DNA from: Spirosoma aureum
Lineage (GTDB): Bacteria > Bacteroidota > Bacteroidia > Cytophagales > Spirosomataceae
Direction: 5' to 3'
Assembly (NCBI RefSeq): GCF_011604685.1
Contig: NZ_CP050063.1
Coordinates: 7,853,001-7,917,000 of the forward strand
Length of the DNA: 64,000 nt
Shown here: positions 26,038 to 34,217 of the stretch, piece after piece
Position numbering within the stretch: position 1 is the stretch's first letter
Layout of the letters: each line of letters opens with the position of its first letter
The notes under the pieces: generated by a model
Told to the model about the DNA's origin: nothing
The model's database searches: none
The model's input: the letters and a program-made list of their open reading frames with translations, nothing else
Translations under genes and position numbers: made by a program

Positions 26038-28422
26038 TTAGAATTTAAAACCCATACTCAGGCGGAAATTGCGGGGAGCCTGCGCCTGCCAGTAATACGA
26101 TTTACTCCACGAATAATAAGCGCCCGAATAGATGTATGCATCGAACAGATTGTTCACATTCAGAGCTATGTTAAAACGGTTGTTCTGCCATGATATGGCC
26201 CCGTCGGCCTGAAACGTGTTTGGCATGGTCGGGTTTTTATCGACAGCATCCGAAAACCAGCCATATCGATCAAGCTGCCACTGGTAACCGAGTGAAACAC
26301 CCAGCCCCTGCACAGCGCCCTGACGTACACGATACGAGAGCCAGGCATTTGTTACATGTCTGCTATAGCCGGGAACCGGCAAACCAACATTTTCGGATTT
26401 GGTATCTTTGGTGATTTTCGAATCCGTATAGGCATAGTTAGCTATCAGGTTCAGGCCTGGCACTAATTCACCACGCAGGTCGAACTCAATACCACTGGTT
26501 TTCGTCGCTCCTAACTGAATGGAGTAATTCGGATTCGTAGGATCGGTGGTCAGTACATTATTCTTGGTGATTGTATAGGCCGAAATCGTCGAGTTCCAGC
26601 GACCATCGGCCCAATCTTTCTTCAGACCGATTTCGGTGTTATTGCCCGTTATTGGTTTAAAAGCATTACCCATGCGGTCAACACCCGCCTGTGGCACAAA
26701 CGCCTGATCGTAGAGTGCATAAACCGACGTCTGTTTGTTCAGCGAAACACTGGCTCCTACCCGGGGTGTAAATACGGTTTCATCGGTACCCTCACCATAC
26801 TGACTATCGCGGGCAGTTGTCAGACGGCCAGCCAGGGTCAGGCGGATTTTGTCCTGCCAGAAACGCAGCTCATCCTGCAAATACAAACCGCTGTATGACT
26901 GACTCAGCACATTGGCACCCGCCCGATTACGCAGGCTTTGCGAACGATCAAACGTTGGCAACAGTTGTGAAGGCAAATAATAGTTTGGCTTATTTCCGTT
27001 GAATACAAACGAGCTATCGTATAACGGGAACGTTTGATTCCAGTCGGCAATGTATTTTTTATTACCCAGATCCAGCCCAGCCAGAATACGGTGCGTAATG
27101 GCTCCCGTCGTAACATCACCATTGACGAAGATCTGCGCAAATTTCCCTTCATTGGCCGCATCCCAAATGCTGACATTCCGATAAATATCGCCATTTGCTT
27201 TTGTCGAATCAGCCCAGAGCGAACTACCGACCTGCGAATAATTGAAGTACGCCAATTGACCGGTCAGTTTCCAGTTTGGGCTAAGCTGATGCTCCAGAAT
27301 CAGGAAAGAGCTATGATCATGAATCGTTGTCGGATCAAGGTTGGCAGAAGCCGTTGAGAGCGTCCGCGGAAAAGCGCCATAACCATTTGCCGAAAATATG
27401 TAGGCCGAGCCAATCACCGACATCTGTGAATACTGATAGGTGTATTCGGCCGTGATGGATGTCTGGTCACTCAATTTATATTTAACAACGGGGGCTATTG
27501 TATACCGGTTGTTATACTCAAAATCGCGGAATGACCCTTTTGACTGGCCCATTACGTTCAGCCGGTATAGCAGACTACCGTCCTGGCTAAGTTTTCCGTC
27601 CAGATCAAGTGTAGCACGGTAAGTATCAAAACTGCCCGTTGTCAGGTTCACTTCGCCTTTTGTGACGCCGGTTGGTTTCTTCGTTACGATGTTATAAAAA
27701 CCACTCGGTTCACCATTGGCCATCATAAATCCAGCTGGTCCTTTCACAAATTCAATCCGTTCAACCATCGACATATCTTCGGCCAGCGGTCCCCAGGTCG
27801 ATGAAACATTCATGCCATTCCGGAACGGCGAAACCCGCGAACCGCGCATGTTTAGCCGGGCGTAGTTATCCCAGTGCTCCTGCCGTGTAACGCCACTTAC
27901 ATTGCGGGAAACGCCTTCGAGCATGTCGAAAATCTGCTGATCAGCAATCAACTGGCGGTTAACCACCTGAACATTCTGGGGCAATTCGAGCAGGGGCGTT
28001 TTCACTCGAAGGCTATTCGACGGAATATCAGTCTTGTAGGAGTTTTTACCCTCTACCGTCACTTCCTGCAACGTTTCGGTAGTTTCAGGAAGTACGAAGT
28101 CGGCTAACCGCGTGGTTTCACCTGCCGACACAGTCACTGTCTGGCGGTTGCGTGAATGGCCAATCCGGCTAACAACGATTGATTGCGTACCTGCGGGCAC
28201 ATTATTGAGCGTAAATTCGCCCTGCTCGTTTGTTGTCGTTCCGATTCGTGAATTCGATAAACGGACCGTAACCTCGCTAAGCGGCTGGGCTGTTGCCGAC
28301 ACAATGCGTCCGGCAATGGTACCCGAAGTTGATTGGGCAAAAAGAGGAAGATTTAACAGACTCAGCCACAATGACCACAGGATCAGTGAGGGCATTTGTG
28401 TTTTATATAGGTTGCAATTCAT
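26038..28422 (-). CDS. TonB-dependent siderophore receptor
   Basis: 794 residues. A signal peptide ends at about residue 30 (LLNLPLFAQ). Residues 31-115 are a carboxypeptidase-regulatory-like beta domain (GTIAGRIVSATAQPLSEVTVRL), usual in Bacteroidota receptors. Residues about 135-240 are the plug (VQVVNRQLIADQQIFDMLEG), then a 22-strand barrel ends with an aromatic strand RNFRLSMGFKF. VERIEFVKGPAGFMMANGEPSG and NIVTKKPTG are classic for FpvA/FhuE-type ferric-siderophore receptors. With the PepSY gene downstream it forms an iron-acquisition pair. A TAGGTTTG element at 28455-28448 on the minus strand is a candidate promoter. I do not see a convincing Fur box. Confidence 0.9.
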   Translation of the reverse strand: MNCNLYKTQMPSLILWSLWLSLLNLPLFAQSTSGTIAGRIVSATAQPLSEVTVRLSNSRIGTTTNEQGEFTLNNVPAGTQSIVVSRIGHSRNRQTVTVSAGETTRLADFVLPETTETLQEVTVEGKNSYKTDIPSNSLRVKTPLLELPQNVQVVNRQLIADQQIFDMLEGVSRNVSGVTRQEHWDNYARLNMRGSRVSPFRNGMNVSSTWGPLAEDMSMVERIEFVKGPAGFMMANGEPSGFYNIVTKKPTGVTKGEVNLTTGSFDTYRATLDLDGKLSQDGSLLYRLNVMGQSKGSFRDFEYNNRYTIAPVVKYKLSDQTSITAEYTYQYSQMSVIGSAYIFSANGYGAFPRTLSTASANLDPTTIHDHSSFLILEHQLSPNWKLTGQLAYFNYSQVGSSLWADSTKANGDIYRNVSIWDAANEGKFAQIFVNGDVTTGAITHRILAGLDLGNKKYIADWNQTFPLYDSSFVFNGNKPNYYLPSQLLPTFDRSQSLRNRAGANVLSQSYSGLYLQDELRFWQDKIRLTLAGRLTTARDSQYGEGTDETVFTPRVGASVSLNKQTSVYALYDQAFVPQAGVDRMGNAFKPITGNNTEIGLKKDWADGRWNSTISAYTITKNNVLTTDPTNPNYSIQLGATKTSGIEFDLRGELVPGLNLIANYAYTDSKITKDTKSENVGLPVPGYSRHVTNAWLSYRVRQGAVQGLGVSLGYQWQLDRYGWFSDAVDKNPTMPNTFQADGAISWQNNRFNIALNVNNLFDAYIYSGAYYSWSKSYYWQAQAPRNFRLSMGFKF

Positions 28423-28552
28423 ATTTATTTAGACTAATTCTTAATTACAAACCTAAATACTGATTCGATATAAGAGTTGATTTTTCCCGTAAAATCAATA
28501 AAATACTTTATATTGTACTATTTTATTCGTTTTTCGCTTCGTTAATAGACCT

Positions 28553-28600
28553 TAAACATGAAAATGCCCGACGCTCCAGCGTCGGGCATTTTCATGTTTA
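28553..28600. terminator. Perfect 23-bp hairpin after guaA
   Basis: Arms 28553-28575 and 28578-28600 are exactly complementary with a 2-nt loop. It lies 25 nt beyond the guaA stop on the minus strand and also upstream of the TonB receptor promoter, so it would insulate the two. Confidence 0.8.
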
Positions 28601-28625
28601 GAAAATCGCAATTCATGAGCTTTAT

Positions 28626-30158
28626 TTACTCCCATTCGATCGTTGCGGGTGGTTTCGAGGAGATGTCATAAACAACACGATTTACCCCTTTAACCCGATT
28701 GATAATTTCGTTGGAGACATCGGCCAGAAACTCGTAAGGCAAATGTGCCCAGTCTGCGGTCATCCCGTCTACGCTCGTTACGGCACGAAGAGCTACTACG
28801 CGTTCGTAAGTGCGTTCGTCGCCCATAACCCCAACCGATTGAACCGGCAACAGCATAGCACCTGCCTGCCAAACTTTGTCATATAAACCTTCACGCTTCA
28901 GACCGTCGATAAACAGCGCATCGACCTGCTGTAAGATGTCTACTTTCTCGGGGGTGATATCGCCCAGAATACGGATAGCCAGTCCGGGACCGGGAAATGG
29001 ATGACGTCCCAGAATAGCTTCGGGAAGGCCAAGCGTCCGGCCGACCGACCGCACTTCGTCTTTAAACAATGTATTGAGTGGTTCAACCACTTTCAGCTTC
29101 ATAAAGTCGGGTAAACCACCCACATTATGGTGCGATTTGATCGTTGCTGAAGGGCCTTTTACCGATACCGATTCAATGACATCGGGGTAGATTGTTCCCT
29201 GTCCCAACCACGACACGCCCTCAATGAGGTGTGCTTCGTGGTCAAATACATCGATAAATGTTTTGCCGATGGCTTTACGCTTTGCTTCAGGATCGGTCAA
29301 TCCAGTGAGTGCCGTATAGAATTGCTCTTTTGCATCAACACCTTTCACGTTCAGTCCCAGCGTTTTATAGGACTCCAATACGCCGGAGAACTCATCTTTG
29401 CGCAGGACACCGTTATCAACAAAAATGCAATACAGATTCTTGCCGATAGCCTGGTGAATGAGGACGGCGGCTACCGACGAATCGACGCCACCCGACAGCC
29501 CCAGCACGACTTTGTCGTCACCAATTTTCTGTTTCAACTGGGCAACCGTTGCTTCGACGAACGATTCCGATGTCCAGTCCTGTGCACAGCCGCAGATATC
29601 GACGACAAAGTTGTGGAGGAGCGTTTTTCCCTGAAGCGAATGCGTCACTTCGGGGTGAAACTGAATACCGTACGTTGGTTCGCCTTCCACCTGAAAAGCG
29701 GCAACCCGAACGGTATCGGTCGATGCAATGATCTTGAAATTATCGGGAACACTCGTGATCGTGTCGGCATGCGACATCCAGACCTGTGAGTGCTGGTCGA
29801 TACCTCTCAGCAATGGACTATCGTTGTTGACAGTACCAAGTTTAGCCCGGCCATATTCCCGAATGGCCGATGCCTTCACCTCACCTCCGCTCGTATGAGC
29901 CAGTAGTTGAGCTCCGTAGCATACGCCCAGAATGGGTAGTTTATGCCGAAAAGCTGCCAGGTGAACTTCGGGTGCATCAGCGTCGCGGACGGATGATGGA
30001 CTCCCCGAAAGAATGATGCCCTTAACGTCAGAGGTAATCGTTGGAATGTGATTGTACGGATGGATTTCGCAATAAACGTTCAGTTCGCGCACCCGGCGGG
30101 CAATAAGTTGGGTGTACTGTGAACCAAAATCCAGAATCAGAATCTGCTCAGTGGCCAT
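28626..30158 (-). CDS. guaA: GMP synthase (glutamine-hydrolysing)
   Basis: 510 residues from the ATG at 30158 ([17 protein letters not shown]). The N-terminal glutaminase domain has Cys in LGVCYGAQ and His/Glu in [12 protein letters not shown]. The ATP pyrophosphatase domain has the P-loop [12 protein letters not shown], and the C-terminal dimerisation domain ends [16 protein letters not shown]. It makes GMP from XMP with glutamine. A frame extending to 30269 would add 37 residues but starts upstream of a strong promoter at 30176-30184 and is rejected. Confidence 0.95.
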   Translation of the reverse strand: MATEQILILDFGSQYTQLIARRVRELNVYCEIHPYNHIPTITSDVKGIILSGSPSSVRDADAPEVHLAAFRHKLPILGVCYGAQLLAHTSGGEVKASAIREYGRAKLGTVNNDSPLLRGIDQHSQVWMSHADTITSVPDNFKIIASTDTVRVAAFQVEGEPTYGIQFHPEVTHSLQGKTLLHNFVVDICGCAQDWTSESFVEATVAQLKQKIGDDKVVLGLSGGVDSSVAAVLIHQAIGKNLYCIFVDNGVLRKDEFSGVLESYKTLGLNVKGVDAKEQFYTALTGLTDPEAKRKAIGKTFIDVFDHEAHLIEGVSWLGQGTIYPDVIESVSVKGPSATIKSHHNVGGLPDFMKLKVVEPLNTLFKDEVRSVGRTLGLPEAILGRHPFPGPGLAIRILGDITPEKVDILQQVDALFIDGLKREGLYDKVWQAGAMLLPVQSVGVMGDERTYERVVALRAVTSVDGMTADWAHLPYEFLADVSNEIINRVKGVNRVVYDISSKPPATIEWE

Positions 30159-30175
30159 GGATGGGTCTCTAAAAT

Positions 30176-30184
30176 GCAAAGTTA
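30176..30184 (-). promoter_or_regulatory. guaA promoter -7 box
   Basis: On the minus strand TAACTTTGC matches the Bacteroidota -7 consensus. A TTTG about 20 nt upstream fits the -33 element. Transcription would start near 30169, only about 11 nt before the guaA ATG, which settles the choice of start. Confidence 0.65.
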
Positions 30185-30216
30185 GAGCATTTTGCCTGCA
30201 CCACAAACAAATGTGA

Positions 30217-30284
30217 ACGAGTGGCTGGTGAAAGAGCAAAAAGTTGGTAGCAGTTTTTCGCTCGTTCATCAGTCACTCGTTTGC
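30217..30284 (-). repeat. Imperfect hairpin after the namZ-like gene
   Basis: AACGAGTGGCTGGTGAAAG... (about 30217-30245) pairs with about 30256-30284 at 23 of 28 positions. It sits between the stop of the DUF1343 gene (30290) and the guaA promoter and may act as terminator. Confidence 0.45.
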
Positions 30285-30289
30285 TCTTT

Positions 30290-31471
30290 TCAGGGGTATA
30301 GCAAATATTTCTTCCGCATGACTTTATACCCATCCAGCGCTGGTTGCCAGCTTTGCCGGATTTTATCTTCCGATACGCCAGCAATCATCTGCAACCGAAG
30401 TTGATCGGTGCCCGCCAGTCGGTCAATACCGCCATTGGCCAGAAAAAACTTACTTTTATCGCTGGCTTTTTTATAGAAGTCGAAGAAATAATTCAGCATC
30501 ATTTCCTGTTTCGAGATGGCAATTGCCGATAAATCCAACCCATAGCACAGCAGTCCTTCCAGCGGTGGATTGATAGCGCCGGGTTTATCTACCGGCGTAA
30601 ATGTGTACGGACCATATTTTGTGTAGGGTGATCCAATAACCTGAAACTGTTTGTCAGTGCCGCGTCCAACACTGACGACCGTTCCTTCAAAAAAGCAGAG
30701 TGATGGATACAGCAATACAGCCTGTTGATTCGGCAGGTTCGGAGAAGGTCGTACCGGCAACACATAGGGCGTCTGATGTGTGTAGTTTTTGACAGGCACT
30801 ACGGTAAGTTTGCAGGTTTTGCTGCCAGCCAACCAGCCTTCGCCGTTGATCATCCGGGCCAGTTCGCCAACTGTCAATCCGTGAACGACCGGAATTGGGT
30901 GCATTCCTACAAATGATTTAAACTTCGGGTCCAGTACGGGTCCATCGATGAAGTGGCCATTGGGATTCGGGCGATCCAATATAATGAGTGGTTTATTGGT
31001 CTCGGCACAAGCCTCCATGACGTAATGCATGGTACTGATGTAGGTATAAAATCGCGTTCCTACGTCCTGAATGTCGAAAATGATCACATCCAGCGAGTCC
31101 ATCTGGGCGGGCGATGGCTTCCGGTTCTGCCCGTATAAAGAGGTGATGAAAACACCCGTGCGTTGATCACGGCTATTACTGATTTTCTCGCCATCGGTGG
31201 CTTCTCCACGAAATCCATGCTCCGGCGCGAAAATGGTCTTAATCGTCACTCCACGTGCAATCAGGCTATCAACCAAATGCGTCGTACCAATTCGCGATGT
31301 ATGATTGACGACCATGCCAACGCGTTTTCCCTGCAAGGCGGGCAGATAGAGCGTCATTTGATCGGCTCCGGTCTGGAGGGGCCCAGTTTGACTTGACTGG
31401 CTATAGGCATTTGGGAGCAAACTACAGGCGGCAATGAGCAGATAGGCAAAAATCAGCGTAAGGTGTTTCAT
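30290..31471 (-). CDS. Exo-beta-N-acetylmuramidase NamZ-like (DUF1343)
   Basis: 393 residues. The N-terminus is a signal with a possible lipobox (LLIAACS) or a signal-peptidase I site near AYSQ. The DUF1343 core is clear: GKRVGMVVNHTSRIG, TIFAPEHGFRGEATDGE, DVIIFDIQDVGTRFYTYISTM, and LDRPNPNGHFIDGPVLDP. The family's characterised member, NamZ of Bacillus subtilis (GH171), removes N-acetylmuramic acid from the non-reducing end of wall fragments. A role in muropeptide recycling in the periplasm is the best guess. Confidence 0.85.
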   Translation of the reverse strand: MKHLTLIFAYLLIAACSLLPNAYSQSSQTGPLQTGADQMTLYLPALQGKRVGMVVNHTSRIGTTHLVDSLIARGVTIKTIFAPEHGFRGEATDGEKISNSRDQRTGVFITSLYGQNRKPSPAQMDSLDVIIFDIQDVGTRFYTYISTMHYVMEACAETNKPLIILDRPNPNGHFIDGPVLDPKFKSFVGMHPIPVVHGLTVGELARMINGEGWLAGSKTCKLTVVPVKNYTHQTPYVLPVRPSPNLPNQQAVLLYPSLCFFEGTVVSVGRGTDKQFQVIGSPYTKYGPYTFTPVDKPGAINPPLEGLLCYGLDLSAIAISKQEMMLNYFFDFYKKASDKSKFFLANGGIDRLAGTDQLRLQMIAGVSEDKIRQSWQPALDGYKVMRKKYLLYP

Positions 31472-31489
31472 AAGTTGCGAAAATGAGTT

Positions 31490-31735
31490 TCAGGGTTTTA
31501 TGGATGAAGAAGCCGAATCAGTAGATAGTCGAATCAGAAAAGTAGTCCCTCCTTCGGCGTTGTTTTCCAGTGTAAGTAAACCGTCATATCCTTTCGTAAT
31601 AATATCATAACTGAGTGAAAGACCAAGACCAGTTACGTTTGATTTGAACCAACAAGCAGACAAATCTCCCCGTTGCGAGAGCGATAAAGCCATTATTGAC
31701 AAATTGCGTTCCGTAAAACTCTTACATTTACGCAC
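31490..31735 (-). pseudogene. C-terminal remnant of a sensor histidine kinase
   Basis: A short frame whose last half (31490 to about 31633) reads TGLGLSLSYDIITKGYDG...ENNAEGGTTFLIRLS. This is the G2 box and final strands of a HATPase_c domain as found at the end of Cytophagales histidine kinases. The glycine-rich motif is eroded (NVTGLGLSL rather than GTGLGLSL) and nothing upstream resembles the N, G1 or F boxes. The first 33 residues look like random translation. The fragment is therefore a decaying end of a deleted kinase gene, left just upstream of the NamZ-like gene. Confidence 0.7.
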
Positions 31736-31834
31736 TAGAACAAAACAGTTGTTAGTCAGGCGTCGTTAGTGATCAGTCACTAGTTGCCCGGGCTTTTCCG
31801 ATTATGCACTTGACTAACGCCTAACCACTCCGTT

Positions 31835-33061
31835 TTGAACGTACCTATTTTTCTGGCTCGTAAGGTCCGTCACGCACCTGAGGGCAGTTTTTCAGCTACC
31901 GTTACCCGCGTCGGGATAATCAGTATAGCACTCGGTCTATCCATTCTGATCGTGGCTTTTGCCGTATTGTTTGGCTTCAAAAATACCATCCAGCAGAAGA
32001 TATTTCTGTTCGGCGCTCATTTGCAGGCGAGTAAATTTACCAATAACAGCTCCTATCAGGAAACGCCCATTGCGCTTAACACCAAACTTTATCGCGATAG
32101 TACCCGGATTCCGGGCGTTCAGCATATTCAGGCAGTTGCCCTGAAAGCAGGCATTCTGAAAACCAGCAACGAGTTGACAGGCGTGGTTCTGAAAGGCGTA
32201 GGCAAAGATTATGACTGGAATCTGTTTCATGGTTCAATCGTAGCCGGCACCGTGCCAACTGTGGGGGCCGATACCGGAACGGGATCGACACAATTACTGA
32301 TTAGTCAATACATGGCCAATCAGCTACAGGTAAAAGTTGGTCAGAACATACCACTCTATTTTCTGGGAAATCCACCCCGCGCCCGTAAAATGACGGTGGT
32401 GGGCATTTACGAAACGGGACTGGAAGAGGTTGATAAGACCATTGCATTAGGCGATATACGGCTTATTCAACGCCTAAACAAATGGGGGCCTGATTCGGTC
32501 GGTAGTTATGAAATCTTCGTAAAGGATTTCAATCGCCTGGATGCCACAGCCAATAACATTTTTGACGAAATGACGCCCGATATGCGCCTGACACGTGTAA
32601 CGGACCAGTACCGTCCGCTCTTCGACTGGATGGTATTGCTCGATCGTAACATGGTGATCTTATTGGCCCTCATCACCTTTGTTGCCTCCTTCAATATGGT
32701 ATCGGTGCTGTTGGTTCTGATGATGGAGCGAACACCAATGATTGGCCTATTAAAGGCTCTGGGCGGTTCAGATCCACTTATCCGACGTATGTTTTTATTC
32801 GTTGGACTGAACATGGTCGGCTGGGGATTGCTCATTGGCAATATCGTCGGGCTAGGCATCTGCTTTATTCAGGATCGCTTCAAACTGATCCCCCTCGATC
32901 CAAAAAACTACTTCATGAATTATGTCCCGATCGTTTGGGACTGGCCAACAATTCTTGCTCTGAATGGCGCAACGATTTTGTTGATTGCCTTTGCCCTCTG
33001 GCTACCGACGTTCATCATCAATCGGATTCAACCGGTAAAAGCTCTGGCGTTTAAGAAGTAA
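31835..33061 (+). CDS. FtsX-like ABC transporter permease (LolC/LolE type)
   Basis: 408 residues from a TTG start at 31835; the nearest upstream ATG (31804) runs quickly into a stop. Four membrane segments occur: about 25-50, 275-300, 325-350 and 375-398. The large periplasmic domain after the first (about 55-265) and the FtsX-type end (MMERTPMIGLLKALGGSDPLIRRMFLFVG) match the MacB/LolCDE class. Such permeases move lipoproteins or other lipids to the outer membrane. No ATPase partner gene is adjacent. Confidence 0.85.
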   Translation: MNVPIFLARKVRHAPEGSFSATVTRVGIISIALGLSILIVAFAVLFGFKNTIQQKIFLFGAHLQASKFTNNSSYQETPIALNTKLYRDSTRIPGVQHIQAVALKAGILKTSNELTGVVLKGVGKDYDWNLFHGSIVAGTVPTVGADTGTGSTQLLISQYMANQLQVKVGQNIPLYFLGNPPRARKMTVVGIYETGLEEVDKTIALGDIRLIQRLNKWGPDSVGSYEIFVKDFNRLDATANNIFDEMTPDMRLTRVTDQYRPLFDWMVLLDRNMVILLALITFVASFNMVSVLLVLMMERTPMIGLLKALGGSDPLIRRMFLFVGLNMVGWGLLIGNIVGLGICFIQDRFKLIPLDPKNYFMNYVPIVWDWPTILALNGATILLIAFALWLPTFIINRIQPVKALAFKK

Positions 33062-33081
33062 ATCAAAGCAGAAGCACTACC

Positions 33082-33120
33082 TCTCCCCTGGTGTGAAAAG
33101 AGTATTCATACCTGGGGAGA
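33082..33120 (+). terminator. Hairpin terminator after the FtsX-like gene
   Basis: Arms 33082-33097 and 33105-33120 match at 14 of 16 positions, 20 nt after the stop codon. Confidence 0.6.
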
Positions 33121-33235
33121 CTCTATGCCTATATTCTATAATTTATATATACTTTTCATTAAACTGTTACCTCCCTAGATTCTATCGTCCCAAAAGCCAT
33201 ATATTGTTTTTATTCAACTATTTACCGATAATCTC

Positions 33236-33943
33236 ATGAAAAAATATCTGGCTGAATTAATTGGTACCTTCTCACTTGTATTTTTGGGATGTGGTGCTGC
33301 CGTTATTTCCGGCATTTCATCTACGGGTCCTTTGGGAATTGGCCTGTTGGGAATCTCGTTTGCATTTGGCCTAACGGTCGTTGTCATGGCCTATGCAATT
33401 GGTCCTATTTCGGGTTGCCATATTAATCCGGCAATCACGATCGCCATGCTGGTAGCGGGTAAAATAAAGCTCAACGACGCCGTGGGCTACATTGTCGCCC
33501 AGTTGATCGGCGCTACATTGGCTTCTTCTGTCTTATATATTGTTCAAAGTGGTGCGCCTGTGTTCATGATGAACGAATGGGCACTGGGTTCCAATGGCTG
33601 GGGGCAAGGGTATCTGGGTGCCTACAATACTGAATCTGCGTTCATAACGGAAGCGGTAATGACGTTTCTGTTCCTGTTAGTCATTTTCCATACGACCTCT
33701 AAATGGGGAAACAGCACGATGGCAGGTTTAGCCATTGGCTTAACCCTGATACTTATTCATTTAGTAGCGATTCCTGTTACCGGTACGTCGGTCAATCCGG
33801 CCCGCAGTTTTGGACCAGCTATTCTGGCGGGCGGTAAAGCCTTACAACAATTATGGTTATTCATCCTGGCTCCTATCGTTGGCGGAGTTCTAGCCGCACT
33901 TACCTGGAAAGGTATATTTGAAGACGCCGTTCCAGCACGATAA
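33236..33943 (+). CDS. aqpZ: Aquaporin, AqpZ-like
   Basis: 235 residues with six membrane helices and two re-entrant NPA loops: Asn64-Pro-Ala (CHINPAITIAML) and Asn187-Pro-Ala (TSVNPARSFGPA). The residues lining the narrow filter fit a water-selective AqpZ: Phe in SFAFGL (about 44), His175 (LIHLVAIP), Thr184 and Arg190. Glycerol facilitators differ at the His and Phe positions. It is a single-gene unit between hairpins. Confidence 0.88.
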   Translation: MKKYLAELIGTFSLVFLGCGAAVISGISSTGPLGIGLLGISFAFGLTVVVMAYAIGPISGCHINPAITIAMLVAGKIKLNDAVGYIVAQLIGATLASSVLYIVQSGAPVFMMNEWALGSNGWGQGYLGAYNTESAFITEAVMTFLFLLVIFHTTSKWGNSTMAGLAIGLTLILIHLVAIPVTGTSVNPARSFGPAILAGGKALQQLWLFILAPIVGGVLAALTWKGIFEDAVPAR

Positions 33944-33962
33944 AGCGATCATATTTTGATCT

Positions 33963-34050
33963 AAAGCTATTCCACCGCTGGATGGCAGACCATGATTTTA
34001 TCTGACAAAACAGTTAATCATGGTCTGCCATCCAGCGGTGGAATAGCTTT
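33963..34050. repeat. Very long perfect inverted repeat (35-bp arms)
   Basis: Arms 33963-33997 and 34016-34050 are exactly complementary over 35 bp around an 18-nt loop. It starts 20 nt after the aquaporin stop and ends about 110 nt before the icmF promoter, so it may terminate the aquaporin transcript. It is far longer than needed for termination and lacks a T-tract. Confidence 0.85.
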
Positions 34051-34162
34051 ACGATATAGTCTGATTTTTATAAAACAGGAAAACCTATTATCCTTACGAG
34101 TAAGTATGCAAAAGCCTGGTGCATGGCAAAAGTTCACGTAGAATGGATTCCTATTTGCTTCG

Positions 34163-34170
34163 TAACTTTG
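34163..34170 (+). promoter_or_regulatory. Putative -7 box of icmF
   Basis: TAACTTTG matches TAnnTTTG exactly, 48 nt before the icmF ATG. A clear -33 element is not visible. Confidence 0.5.
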
Positions 34171-34217
34171 GTACAATTTCACGAAGTAACAGTAATAAAT
34201 AAATTCTTGCCTGTGCT

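Noticed and set aside
29229..29789. 186-residue frame opposite guaA
   Set aside because: Antisense to a highly conserved enzyme; sequence shows no domain and no upstream promoter.
30159..30269. Longer N-terminus for GuaA
   Set aside because: Contains a good promoter and no conserved residues; the GuaA family starts at the ATG at 30158.
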